NCBI GenBank assembly: GCA_958450365.1 | Contig: CAUEEP010000904.1 | Coordinates: 1 to 64,000 of the forward strand | Reading direction: 5' to 3' | From: Mesorhabditis belari | Lineage: Eukaryota; Nematoda; Chromadorea; Rhabditida; Rhabditidae | Length of the DNA stretch: 64,000 bases | In this document: in pieces, positions 33,731 to 45,700 of the stretch | Layout: the number at the start of each line of letters is the position of its first letter | How positions within the stretch are numbered: the first letter of the stretch is position 1 | The notes under the pieces: model-generated | The model's input: only the letters and a program-made list of their open reading frames with translations | Database searches by the model: none | What the model was told of the DNA's origin: nothing | Made by a program: the position numbers and the translations under genes

Positions 33731-36700
33731 ATGACGACTTTTACACAGGTAACCTTTACTTTTACACAGGTAACTTTTAGTTTTTTGTCTTTTTAGTTTC
33801 TCTCTGACAACCTAGAGACATCCTAGATTGTTTAGAACTTATCTACTATTCTAATTCTATTATCCACTCTCCTAATTCTATTATTTACTCTCCTAATTCT
33901 ATTATCTACTCTCCAAACTCTATTATCGACTCTCTACTTTGTTTCCTAATTCATTTCGCATCTTTAAACCAGTTTTGATCTTAATCAATCTACTAGTTAG
34001 AATCAGAAATTTAACAAAAAAGACTACAATTTGTGATCTCATTCTTTTGTACTTCTAGTTCTCAGTTCTCAAAATTCTCTAACTCCCAGGAGATGATCGA
34101 AACTCAAAATCGAATTCTCTAACTCAAAACTGACTCATAACCAGATGACTTTTAGAAAAACTTGAGAGCGAATTTTTCATTATGACGTAAAATTAAAGAA
34201 ATATCAATGATTCTGCATCACATAATTTCATTTCGAATTCCGAATTCCGAATTTCGAGTAAAGACTTGACTTGACATTGACTTGTAAGGAGAACATCAAC
34301 TAGCAGTAGCTCCAACATCAATTCGTTCTCCAGCAAGTCTTCAATGCGTTGTCTCTTCAATAAGACATAACAATTAAACAAGGTTCGTAAGTATAGAAGA
34401 GTCCGCAGTAAACAGTAAACCGATCCGATCACTCTCTCTCTCTATCGGATAGGATTTGATCTGATCTGATAACATATCTGACATGGGGAAAATTCCAACC
34501 CGAACCTATTTCCACCTTCGTTTTCCCAGCCGTCTTTTAGCCGATTGCTTTGAAATTTTCTCTACAAGCAGAGAATGTCAATTTCTATTTGTAAACAAAA
34601 TTTCAGAAAAATCGGCCAAGAGACGGCTGAGAAAACAAAGATGGAATTAGGTTCGGGTTGGAATTTCAGCAGCACAGTAATCTTCAAAGCAGATAGAAAA
34701 GATTCGATCTCTTTTTTAGCCCTATATGCTTGTCTTGATAGACTAGAATTGGCAGCTAGCAGCTCTTGTTGTTTAACGGCTAGCAGCTCTTGTTGTTTAG
34801 CAGCTAGCAGCTCTTGTTGTTTAACGGCTAGCAGCTCTTGTTGTTTAACAGCTAGCAGCTCTTGTTGTTTAGCAGCTAGCAGCTCTTGTTTGATCTAAAA
34901 GTCACTATCAAATGCATAAATCCCAAGTCCCCAGTCATCATAAAACCTTCAGGTCTGCTCCTATTTCCTCCTATTGATCATCTCGTTGAGCTGTGTAAGC
35001 GGATGTTTCTTGAACTCGTGTCCATACCGAAGATATGGTCGAAATGTTCGATGCTCGACATGTGGTGAGTATTTTGTTAAAGTTTCGTTGTTTCGATTCG
35101 TTGCGGCGAATTCAAAATGCAAAGCAAAACGTGGGAGTCGATTTCAACTTTTCGGCACATCATTTTCTGTCAGAACATGAAAAAAAGTCTATCCGAGCTT
35201 TCCGAGAACTTTTTTTGATTTAATATTCTTGGTAGATTAAAGTTGTTTAACTTTTTATTGGTTTCGCTAGCATCACTTCCAGAATTTTAGATCTTTAGAT
35301 CTGACCTTTAGATCTTTCATTTTAGATCTAACCTTGGTCTTTGGTTTTAAGAAAATACATTGTAATAAAATCGATCAGAAAGAATTTGGAATCCAACTCT
35401 CGACCTTCTGCTACCTTAGATGCTTTACCACTGAGCTATCAGCGCCTTCTTTCCCCAAGAAGAAATGGGAAAGACAAGGAAGAAGAAAGAGAGGAAGAAA
35501 ATATTTACAATATTTGGAGTATATATGTTACATTCGATCTAGAATTAGTCTAGATCCGAGGGATTTCTAGATCAGATTCTAGATCAGATTCTAGATCAGA
35601 TTTTAGATCAGATTTTAGATCAAGTTCTAGATCTGATTCTGGATCAGGTTCTAGATCAGATTCTAGATTAGATTCTAGATCAGATTCTAGATCAGATTCT
35701 AGGTCAGGTTCTAGGTCAGATTCTAGATCAGATTCTAGATCAGATTCTAGATCAGATTCTAGATCAGATTCTGGATCAGGTTCTAGATCAGATTCTAGAT
35801 TAGATTCTGGATCAGGTTCTAGATCAGATTCTAGATTAGATTCTAGATCAGATTCTAGATCAGATTCTAGGTCAGGTTCTAGGTCAGGTTCTAGGTCAGG
35901 TTCTAGATCAGGTTCTAGATCAGATTCTAGATCAGATTCTGGATCAGATTCTAGATTCTAGATGAGATCAGACATAACATATAGAAGCTGGAATCTTTGG
36001 CACTTACTATAAGTTTATTAAACTTTTTAACTGTTAAACTTTGAAGTAGTTACACTAAATCCAAAAAATGTTCTATTCTTAAAACCTATCAAAAGCTATT
36101 CAGGCAAAAACAACGATGGAATCTGTGCAACAGTGGGTCATTGTTGCACACATGACGAGTGTTTTGCTGATACAAAATGCACGCCGAATGCCGTTTGTCC
36201 GGAGAAATATTGTAAAGTGAGTAGATTGGATTTCATTTCAACAATTTGCATTAAATTTAATGGAATTTTTATATGAAGAACCATCAAAGCAGTTTCAATT
36301 ACACAAAATCTAAACCTTTCTTTCTTTTAAGTTAGCATTTTTCAAAAAATAGAATCATTTCCCTTGGTAAATATGTAGTACTTGATTGTTAAAGTACCAG
36401 AACTTAAAATATGACTGTTTGAAAAAGTTTTCGGCTTTCGGCAGTTTTTTGGATTCAGAATCCTCGACGAAAACTCTATCAGATGAGCCAGAGCTTATGG
36501 GAAAACTTGATCTTGACTTGACAACATTTCCCAGTAAGAATCCCATAAGTGCTGCAAGTTAGAAGAATTTTCCAAGAGCAGATTGAGACTTTTTACCCGG
36601 TACAGCCTTACAAGATGACTGTAGCAAAAATCTATTCAAATAAAGAATACTAATAATGAAATATTCAAATAAAGAATTGAAATAAAGAATCGAAATAAAG

Positions 36701-38667
36701 AATTGAAATAAAGAATTGAAATCAAGAAAAACGTCTTGTATATAAACGAAAAATGAACTATACTTCTGAAAATGTTTATTTAAAATCAAACATTTCAATC
36801 AAACTCTTTCAGATTGGTCACTTGACCGCTTTCTGTCTGGCTTCCGCTTTTTGCTGTACAAGTGGTGAGTTTTTCTTTTATATTTCCTCAATTTTTATTA
36901 GCAGTTTGTCGGGTTTTAAATGCGAATTTTACTTGCGAATAAATTCACTTTTAAATTAAATTCAAATTTACCTTTGTTGGCACGCCGTTTGCTGAGACTT
37001 TTCGTGTAGGCGAATTGCTTTGTGCTCGGTGTTTTCGATGTCCTTCTGGTTTTGTTTTTCAAGAGCACGAAGCTATTAACATTAAGAAAGGTAAATCTGT
37101 GTTCTATTAGGTTGATGCAAAAGTCTTTTTTCATTTTTTTCGTACTTCTGTTAAAAAGTAACAAATTCACCAATTAACCTATAGTTTGCTCTATAAAAAA
37201 AGTGTTTTTTTGTTCAATTTGCATCTTTTTAAATGAATTTCGGTTCACTTTCAAGCAAATTCGAGAGTGAAAAACGCCTTTTTCGTAAAAATCTATAAAA
37301 AACTCTGCGGAAAAATTGGCTGAATGAATTTCTCTGAAATTTTGGCGAAATATCAAACGTTTTTTTTCTCTATCTTTTATCTATTGACACGAAGATAGGT
37401 TTTCTTTAGCTAAGGTGTCTAAACCGCATCATCGAGTTAGCCCTTTTTGACTACCCGACTTCATACTCTCAAGAAAATCCAGGCATTAAATATTTTTAAA
37501 CCCGTTTTAATGTTATTTTGCAGAAAAATAATTGCTTTTTCTAATGAAATCAACCGTAGTTTAATTGGTGCATTTGTTGGCTTGAAACGGCAGACGAAAA
37601 AAATGAAAAAGACTTTTGCATCAACCTAATACATTAGGTTTTTCAGCGTTGAAAAGCGTCAGTTTTGACAATTTTTCAGCGATCCAAAGACAAGTAGTCA
37701 AAATCGTTAAAAATCGTTTAGTTGGCAACTTTTTCGGTAGAAAGTTAGCACTAATTTTTTGCTCAAATGAAAGCCCAAACATTGTTACATTTTCACTCAA
37801 ATTTCCAGCCAAATCCGTGCAGCCAAATCTTTCCTTTTTTCTGGCTTTACTAACTGATTTTGCACACTTAAAGGCTTTGAAAATTGAGTAAAACGACGAA
37901 AACATTGAGCAGATTAGTCCCGAATTCCCCAACTCACCGATTTGTCCTTGACTCGCTCGTGGCGGTGGCCTGGACGGTCTCCTCGGGATGATCGATCCTC
38001 GATCGATCGATCGATTCAAATGAAAGGCCAAACACTTATACATTTTTAATCAAATTTTCAGCCAAATCCGTCCAGCCAAATCTTTTTTCTAAAGGTTTCA
38101 AATTCGTTCAAAAAGTCTCTCAAAAAGTCTCGTTCAAAATATCCTTATTTTTTAAATCCATTCTTCAAGCAAACATTCTGAAAACGAAATTGCTGAAAAG
38201 GCTGAACGAATTTGGCTGAAAATTTGCTGACATATGCAAAAGAGAGTTGTTCAAAAGTTTTGAGTAAAAAAAACACTCCAAAACGATTCCACAATCGATT
38301 AGGTAGTTATCGGCGAGTTTCGATTTTTGACGATTTTGACTACTTGTCTTTGGATCGCTGAAAAATAGCGAAAACTAAAGCTTTTCAAAATTACTGATAA
38401 GTCCAATGTAGAACCCAAATTTACCCTTCTAATGGGACAAACCGGAGAAATTCTCATAGTTTCGTTCTCTTGGAAAAAGATTTTCGCGAAAAATTCGCAC
38501 TCAAAACGCACTCAAAGCCCGACGCCCTAATAAGCACAATTTCTAATAGAATAATTTTAAAATTAAGTACAATCCGGAATCAAATTTCAACATTGCATTG
38601 CATTTAAAGCACAATCAAAACTCTGTACTTTTCAGAAATTTGTCTCCAAAGCCTGCAATGTGCGTGA
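33731..38667 (+). CDS. ntc-1: Nematocin-neurophysin precursor (vasopressin/oxytocin family, 5 exons)
   Basis: Exons: 33731-33748 (or to 33769), 34953-35064, 36104-36216, 36813-36864, 38636-38667; 327 bp, 108 aa. Residues 1-23 form a signal peptide (core [14 protein letters not shown]). Residues 24-34 are [11 protein letters not shown], identical to the C. elegans nematocin peptide, with the Cys1-Cys6 ring, followed by Gly-Arg for amidation and cleavage. The rest is a neurophysin domain with exactly 14 cysteines. It starts CSTC and has CC pairs spaced as in vertebrate neurophysin; the final CC-x5-C-x5-C is built by joining exon 4 (phase 1) to exon 5, which then stops at TGA. The product is a secreted neuropeptide precursor; in C. 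elegans nematocin acts in gustatory associative learning and male mating. The short first exon was chosen because it is the only in-phase ATG exon that completes a signal peptide. AATAAA follows at 38726. The convergent neighbour is the tetraspanin. Confidence 0.95.
34493..34672. mobile_element. Palindromic MITE in ntc-1 intron 1
   Basis: Arms GAAAATTCCAACCCGAACCT / AGGTTCGGGTTGGAATTTC with matching inner CAGCCGTCT / AGACGGCTG; about 180 bp. Confidence 0.75.
34748..34893. repeat. 24-bp minisatellite in ntc-1 intron 1
   Basis: Six copies of GCTAGCAGCTCTTGTTGTTT plus AACG/AGCA, ending 60 bp before the nematocin exon. Confidence 0.95.
35004..35042 (+). other. Mature nematocin peptide with amidation/cleavage site
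   Basis: Codes for [11 protein letters not shown] followed by GR. Cys1 and Cys6 would form the ring, and the Gly donates the C-terminal amide. It directly follows the predicted signal-peptide cleavage point after VSG. Confidence 0.95.
35389..35500 (-). repeat. tRNA-like SINE head with polypyrimidine leader (family S2)
   Basis: The minus strand reads CTTCCTTGTCTTTCCCATTT, then GATAGCTCAGTGGTAAAGCA and GAGAGTTGGATTCC. The leader and A box match the copy at 44723. Confidence 0.65.
35555..35962. repeat. 12-bp minisatellite in ntc-1 intron 2
   Basis: Some 34 units of TCTAGATCAGAT with G and T variants. Confidence 0.95.
36964..37050. repeat. Copy of tetraspanin exon 11 segment inside ntc-1 intron 4
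   Basis: From AAATTTACCTTTGTTGGCAC to GATGTCCTTCTGGT this matches 42173-42259 base for base as far as I can read. It includes the exon 11 donor. It has the same orientation on the + strand, so it is antisense in an ntc-1 transcript. Confidence 0.9.
37107..37629. mobile_element. Mariner MITE in ntc-1 intron 4
   Basis: TIRs TTAGGTTGATGCAAAAGTCT and inverted copy; TA at 37105-06 and 37630-31; 523 bp; no transposase ORF. A relative lies at 56086-56450. Confidence 0.88.
37660..38375. repeat. Inverted and direct repeats downstream of the mariner MITE
   Basis: TTTTTCAGCGATCCAAAGAC with AAGTAGTCAAAATCGT at 37669 recurs inverted at 38325-38366. A direct ~60-bp repeat (CCAGCCAAATCCGTGCAGCC) lies at 37775 and 38020. 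Confidence 0.75.
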
Positions 38668-38725
38668 TGCGTTTCGCTTCTTTTGTACATAAAACACTCA
38701 GTCACATTTCGCAAAATTAGCCCTA

Positions 38726-38731
38726 AATAAA
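38726..38731 (+). terminator. Likely polyadenylation signal of ntc-1
   Basis: AATAAA 59 bases after the TGA stop at 38665-38667. Confidence 0.6.
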
Positions 38732-39778
38732 TGTTTTGTTATTTGAATTTGGAAGAAATCGATGAAAATCGATGAAAAACGTGGCATTTATTCAACCCGA
38801 GAATGAGGACAAATTGAAAAACGAAAGAATCAGCAAAACAGACAAAGAAATAATTGAAGAAAAATCGATGAACTGCTGCCGGATGAGCTGGGGGTAAATT
38901 GTCAATTTCTGATAACTTTTGGGTACAAGATATTTAAAATACAAGAGATTTGTTTACATTTTATAGTAATTTACATGATTTACATGATTTACATGATTTT
39001 AAGGGTTTTTTTTATGGTTAGGGTTCTGTGAGAAAGTGATTTCGCTTTTGAAAGAACTTTTAGAGAACGATTTGGTGAATTGAAGGGGCGAAAGTGGGGA
39101 AATAAGTGAAAAGTTGATAAAATTGTTGCCAAAAAGCATCTATTTTAAAAAGCATTTATTTTTTATTTTACCTAACGTAATCAATGAGTTTTATTTGATC
39201 AGTGGAATTTTAGTATCATTTACTGAGCTTTGTCTCATCGAAATGATCGATTTGTCTCATCGCAAATTCACCAAAATTGAGTTGATCGAATGAAATTTGA
39301 GTTTGAATTACGCTAGTTAATAGGCTTTTTATAAAATAGGCTCTTTTAGCAAAACGTTGTATCAATTAAGTGAATAATAATGAAAGTTTATAATAATTTA
39401 TAATGTTTATAATGATTTAGATCAGAAATAAACTTGCAAATGATGATTTGAATCAATTTTTATACAAATGAAACCGTTTTTCTTGGACTTATAACTTTTT
39501 GAAGCGATTTTTTGAAGTACTTCATATCATTTACTTGATTTGATTTTCGATTTTAATGTCAAACTTCTTTCTTTATCGGATTTTTAAGCTTATGAAGCAG
39601 TATCAATCATTAAAACAGTGATCCAATAACTTTTCCACTTCTAATTAACCTTGGGCAAAGGTTGGTTAGATGGTTGGACATTTTTGAAACACTTGAAGCT
39701 GTTACTTTTTGGTAAGAACAATTAATGACAAGTTTCAAAATGTAAGCATCAAATCGATTTGATTTCATTGAAATCTGA

Positions 39779-42700
39779 TTAGACATTCGGTTTACTAGAA
39801 TTGGGGACTAGAGGCGGAGCACTTGGTTGAGGGAGTTTCGATGGATCGGGGTTTGGGTTGACGATGTCGGTCTGTTGGAGAATCCATTGCCGGGTTCTCT
39901 CCTGTGGCCCGGGAGCGTTCATTGTTGGCGGTTGACTCTTGCGTCGCTTGTCTTTCACTCGTTTAACTTGAGCGCCAGGCGGGGGTGGGATCTGAAGTGA
40001 TGATTTATTTAGATTAAGCTTGTTGAAATCACTTTTTCCTCTGCCTCTCTCACAATCAGTTTAGAAGCGTCTTCTTATGGTCTTTGTTTTATTCTTATTC
40101 TTATTCTTATTCCTATTCTTATTCTTATTCCTATTCCTATTCTTATTCTTATTCTTATTCTTATTCTTATTCCTATTCTTATTCCTATTCTTATTCTTAT
40201 TCCTATTCTTATTCCTATTCTTATTCTTATTCTTATTCTTATTCCTATTCTTATTCTTATTCTTATTCCTATTCTTATTCTTATTCTTATTCTTATTCTT
40301 ATTCTTATTCTTATTCTTATTCTCATTCTTATTCTTATTCTCATTCTTATTCTTATTCTTATTCTCATTCTTATTCTTATTCTTATTATTGACTCACTAT
40401 TAGTCAGTTTGGTTGTTGTTTAAGTAAAAGAATGATTTTGAATTTGAATCTAATCAAATAATGCAGAGATTTTTGAAAAGAAAACAAAAACAAGAAGGAA
40501 CTGAAAAAAGAAGGCTTCAGGAATAAATGGAAAATTTTGAACTCCGGTTGAACGGTTGAAGCTCCGGCTAAGGCTACTTGGCTATAATTTGTAAAAGAAA
40601 CAGCCAAGTTGAAGGCAAAACTTGATTCCAGAAATTTGGGCATAGCTAAAGCCGTTAAGCGGCTCAGTCGCTCTCGAGTTTACCAATTAGAACTAGCTAT
40701 GAACCTTCAAAGTCTACCAATTAGAACTAGCTATGAACCTAAAGCCGTGAAGCCGGCTCAGTCGCTCTTGAGTCTACCAATTAGAACTAGTTATGAACCT
40801 TCAAAGTGACCTTCAAAGTGGTCTTCAAAGTGTAACTGCTCATTCAAAGTCCCTTTTTACTTCAAAAGTCTCCTGTAATGGACTAGAGCCGAATCCTGAA
40901 CTCATTTAGAACCTAAAATTGAGTTCTCCACTAAAACTAGACTCTTTAGTATCTTTTGTCTTGTCTATTTTTCACCAAAAAAGTTGTTGATCTTTTCAAA
41001 GCTATTTCTCATCACTTTGCTGACAAATATCTTTCTAAATCTATTTATAAAAGCTTCACAAAATACTTTTTATTCTTTGCAAGGTAAAAAATTCTGTAAG
41101 AAGATTTACGAGTTGATTATCCGATATTTCAGGTAGAAATCCGAGTTCAAGCTACTAAAAAAGTTATTCGGAGAATTGGATCGAAATCCTTATTAAGAAA
41201 CGATCATTATAATGAAATCATTTTAGTTGGGATGGCTCAAAAGAGTTTCTTTAAACGAGCAAAGGGCAAAACGACGTCATTTTTGTTTAGAGATTGAACA
41301 AATATGAGGTATGATTGCCCTTTGCTTTATATCTCGACGTACAAGCATTGGACCGACTTACGGTTGGTTTTGAAATAATCCCCATCAAATTTGGCTACAG
41401 AAAAGTGCAGTTTGTTTTGCATACTCATTTGTAAGAACATAGAGAAAAATGGCGTCAAATTTGACCGGCTTATATCTCAAAGGTTTCTTTGAATGGAAAA
41501 GTCAAAGGTTTGGCATTTGAGAGTCAAAGAAATCCAAAATTTTACAAAAAGCAAGTTGTCTGGATCTATTCTAAGCTAACTAAAGATACTATAAATTGGC
41601 AAATTGTCTAAAAAATAGTATTAGAAATTAAGACTATTATACTTTCTTTTACCAGAAGCAAGAATGTTCCAAATTGTTTCTAGAGCTTGTACGCCAGAGT
41701 CAGAGTCCCCTAGGGCTTGTAAGCCAGAGTCAGAGTTCCCTAGGGCTTGTACGCCAAAGTCAGGGTTCCCTAGGGTTTGTAAACCAGAGTCAGAGTTCCC
41801 TAGGGCTTGTACGCCAAAGTCAGGGTTCCCTAGGGTTTGTAAACCAGAGTCAGAGTTCCCTAGGGCTTGTACGCCAGAGTCAGAGTTCCCTAGGGCTTGT
41901 ACGCCAGAGTCAGGGTTCCCTAGGGTTTGCAAACCAGAGTCAGAGTTCCCTAGGGCTTGTACGCCAGAGTCAGGGTTCCCTAGGGTTTGCAAACCAGAGT
42001 CAGAGTTCCCTAGGGCTTGTAAGCCAGAGTCAGAGTTCCCTAGGGCTTGTATGCCAGAGTCAGAGGCTGTACAGAGTTAACTTTACATACCTTTTTATGG
42101 ACTAAACTTGCAAATTAGGGCTTAAATTTCATTAGCTTAAATTTACCTTTAAATTAAAAGTACTTTAAATTTAAATTTACCTTTGTTGGCACGCCGTTTG
42201 CTGAGACTTTTCGTGTAGGCGAATTGCTTTGTGCTCGGTGTTTTCGATGTCCTTCTGGTGGTCGAGTTGGAGGCGAGGTTTTAGGCAACGGAGGTACCAT
42301 CTCTCCCTGAAATGCTTTGTTGTTCTTCAAAAATTGATTCTTTGTACTTTATGCACACATTAACAAATTTCTTTACTGACTAAGGCTACTAAAGTAGGGC
42401 AAAGTCACGCGATAAACTCCGCTCGTAGCTGTAAGCTTTAAATTATATAACTATTGTGCTTGAGATTTGACGATTAAGAACAGTAACGAGATCGTGTGTT
42501 ATCTTTAAGACTGTGACTTTGCTATTGGCGAGGGTTTCCTTGCTTTCTACGAATTTCTACGAATTCTGGTTCTAAATTTTAGCTTTTAATCTAGACTTTT
42601 AAATTCGAAGTCCGATTCTGATTTTAGCTTTTAATCTAAGCTTTTCGATTCAAATTCTAGCTTTAGATTAAAAGCTGATCAAGCTTTTAAAAGCTAGAAT

Positions 42701-45700
42701 TAGATCTAGAATTTACGTAAAACTTAGAATTTTTCAAATCCCTATAAGCCAATGGGCACACAAGATTCTCGAGATTTCTTGGATAGTTCTGGATTAAGCT
42801 AAAGTTCAAAGTGATCAAATCTGTACCTGTGGATAAATTCCCTCTTCGAGGCTGGTGAATGGATCTCTCGATTGTTTTCTTCTATCTCGTCGATCTCTCT
42901 TCACTCGTCGCTCATTTCGTCGTGCTTCTCGTTCGAGCAAAAATCGTTGATGATCGATTTGACGAGCGAGAATGTTCGTGAGACAGACAGACAATGACTA
43001 AAATTATATAATTATTGTACTTGAGATTTGATTACGATTAAGAACAGTAACTAGATCGTGTACGATCTTTAAGACTGTGACTTTGCTACTGGCGAGGGTT
43101 TCCTTGCAGCCTTTACTCGGATAGGCACTTTAAAATGTGACCCGGCTACCGTAATCCTTATTTCATGTCATGATATAGAGCTATAGTTCTCTATAAATGA
43201 TCTGTGTGTTGAGCAGAAGATTATGGTAGTTGCGACACGCTTTAGAGCATCTAAGAGCATCTAAGAGCATCTAAGAGCATCTAAGAGCATCTAAGAGCAT
43301 CTTTAGAGTTCACGAGTTTGCTTTACATCAATACAAACGATCTTGCTATTCTTTTCTGAGTTTTTGAAAGTTAGATTCAAAGCCAATAATCTAAACGCAC
43401 CACAGGAAGAAGAATCACTGCGACAACGGCGCCAATATGAACGGCGTGAGTCTCAAAGAGGGTTCTCAATGGTTGAACGCAGCCTCGAGTGTGGATATCG
43501 GCTTCGATATCGGGAGGTCTCTGGAAAAAAAAGAGTTAAACATTTGTAAGAAATTGATGAATATCTAGTACTGATTTCTTTCAAATTTGCAATTTCTATT
43601 ATATTTCTATGAGTTGTTTCATTAGAAAAGCTTTCTTTAGACGATCCGGCCCACCGGTGAGTTGTACTGATGGCTTAGGCTTAGGCTTAGGTTTTAGACT
43701 TAGGCTTAGGCTCAGGCTTAATAAGAAATTTGTAAGAAATTAATGAATATCTTGTACTGATTTCTTTGAAATTGGTAATTTCTATTATATTTCTATGTGT
43801 TGTTTCATTAGAAAAGCTTTCTTTAGACAATCCGGCCCACCGGTGAGTTGTACTGATGGCTTAGGCTTAGGCTCAGGCTTAGGCTCAGGCTTAATAAGAA
43901 ATTTGTAAGGAATTGATGAATATCTTGTACTGATTTCTTTCACGATTTTGATCTCTCAATGTTAGCTCTATTGCTAGTAATAACTGAGAAATTGTAGTTA
44001 ACATTTTGATCCTAACTCTTACTGCATAAAGAAAACACACTAATAATCCCGTACAAATGATCCTACAAAAGCTGATTTAGCTGATTTAGCTTAGCATTAT
44101 TCTTTGTACTAAAGCAAAATGGTTTTCTGGGAAATCGGATCAAAATTGACCCTGTGCTCAATATTTTTATCTAGGCTCTTTATGCCCAGAGGCTTGTTCT
44201 ATATAAGTCAATGTTTCCTTAGAAAATCCGCCCAAAAGCACACTTTAGTCAACGCGTTTCTCCAACATTCCAATGATCTCATCGCTGGTTGAAGGGGATT
44301 TGTCGATCCAGCCTGGAAATATATTATAAAGGATTGGTGTTGATTGGCGTTGTACTCAAGGATTGGTGTTGATTTTGATTAACTCAAATCTTGTAGTTAG
44401 TTGGACTATTTTGGCGTGGAAGCTCTGCATAATTTACATACAAGTTAGGAACCAATGTATTCAAATACATGTAGATATTTTGACTTGTAGCAGTTCTTTT
44501 CCAAACACTGACTCACAGCAGATAACATTGTAGTAAATCTCATCACTGGGGCACGCTTTAGAGCGGCTACCCGGCTCAGTTTACCAAAAAAAACCATGGT
44601 AAGTGTGTTAAACAAATCAAATTTCGTATCACATGAAAATCTTTTGATCCAAAACCTTAAAAAGTCACAATTAATGCTTTTCATTGCCTAAGAAACATCT
44701 TTTTAAAACCCGGGTATTTTCCTCTCTTTCTTCTTTCTTCCTTGTCTTTCCTATTTCTTCCTGGGCAAAGAAAGAACGATAGCTGAGTGGTAGAGGATCT
44801 ACCACCAGAAGGATCTAGAGAATCTACCACCAGAAGGATCTAGAGGATCTACCACCAGAAGGATCTAGAGGATCTACCACCAGAAGGATCTAGAGAATCT
44901 ACCACCAGAAGGATCTAGAGGATCTACCATCAGAAGGATCTAGAGGATCTACCACCAGAAGGATCTAGAGGATCTACCACCAGAAGGATCTAGAGAATCT
45001 ACCATCAGAAGTAAGCAGAAGGCCAAGAGTTTAATCTCCAGTTCCAAATTCTGCCATTCATCTCTATTCTAATAACCAACCGCTTCTGAGATGACCGATT
45101 TGCGGCAACAGGAAAACGGGACTCCACATTTTTCCGGATATGGATTCGAGGGAGTGCAATTGAACTGTGGAGACAAAGCCCAATCTCGATAACCGGCTGA
45201 GATCGACGAGACACCACAACATTCCATCTGAATGAATGAATGAATGAATGAGTGAACGAATGAAATGAGAATGAGAATGAGAATGAAAATTGAAAGTCTG
45301 GGTCAATTTCTACGCCTCATGAAAGCTCAATTAAGATTAAATTGAGAAGCGAAATGTTTTTTTTTGCTTTTTTTGCTTTAAAAATGTAAGCACATCTTTC
45401 TTGGCACACTTAAATCTTTAAATTTTCACAAAACCTTTAAAAAAATGAACCTGCTCTTGCACATAGTCGACAAAATCGGCAAGATTTCTATTAGAATGGT
45501 ATTTCTTCACCGATTGCATCATGATCGAATGAGCAGAAACACCGTCAGATCTAGAATCGTTTGTGTTTTTGAAAATCTTATTCTATTTTGTCTTTTTCTT
45601 GTTTTTTCTACTTGTTTTACTCACGTGTCGGTGAAGAAAAGAACGAAAGTTCCAAAAGTAAGCACCACAATGCAAATATAGCAGAAGAAGACGCAAATGG

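Noticed and set aside
38636..38692. Reading the last ntc-1 exon as [18 protein letters not shown] directly after exon 3
   Set aside because: Including the 52-bp exon at 36813 gives the canonical CC-C-C neurophysin ending and 14 cysteines; kept only as a possible skipped isoform.
40075..40403. Arg-Ile, Leu-Phe and Ser-Tyr repeat ORFs
   Set aside because: All are frames of a TTATTC microsatellite inside an intron.
41621..42105. 123-143-aa ORFs on both strands
   Set aside because: The 30-bp unit keeps frames open; the region is an intron of the tetraspanin.
44500..44570. Extra tetraspanin exon (reads ACPSDEIYYNVIC) that would add loop cysteines
   Set aside because: It joins in phase, but would lengthen a loop already longer than usual, and part of it (GCACGCTTTAGAGC) resembles repeat sequence near 43240.
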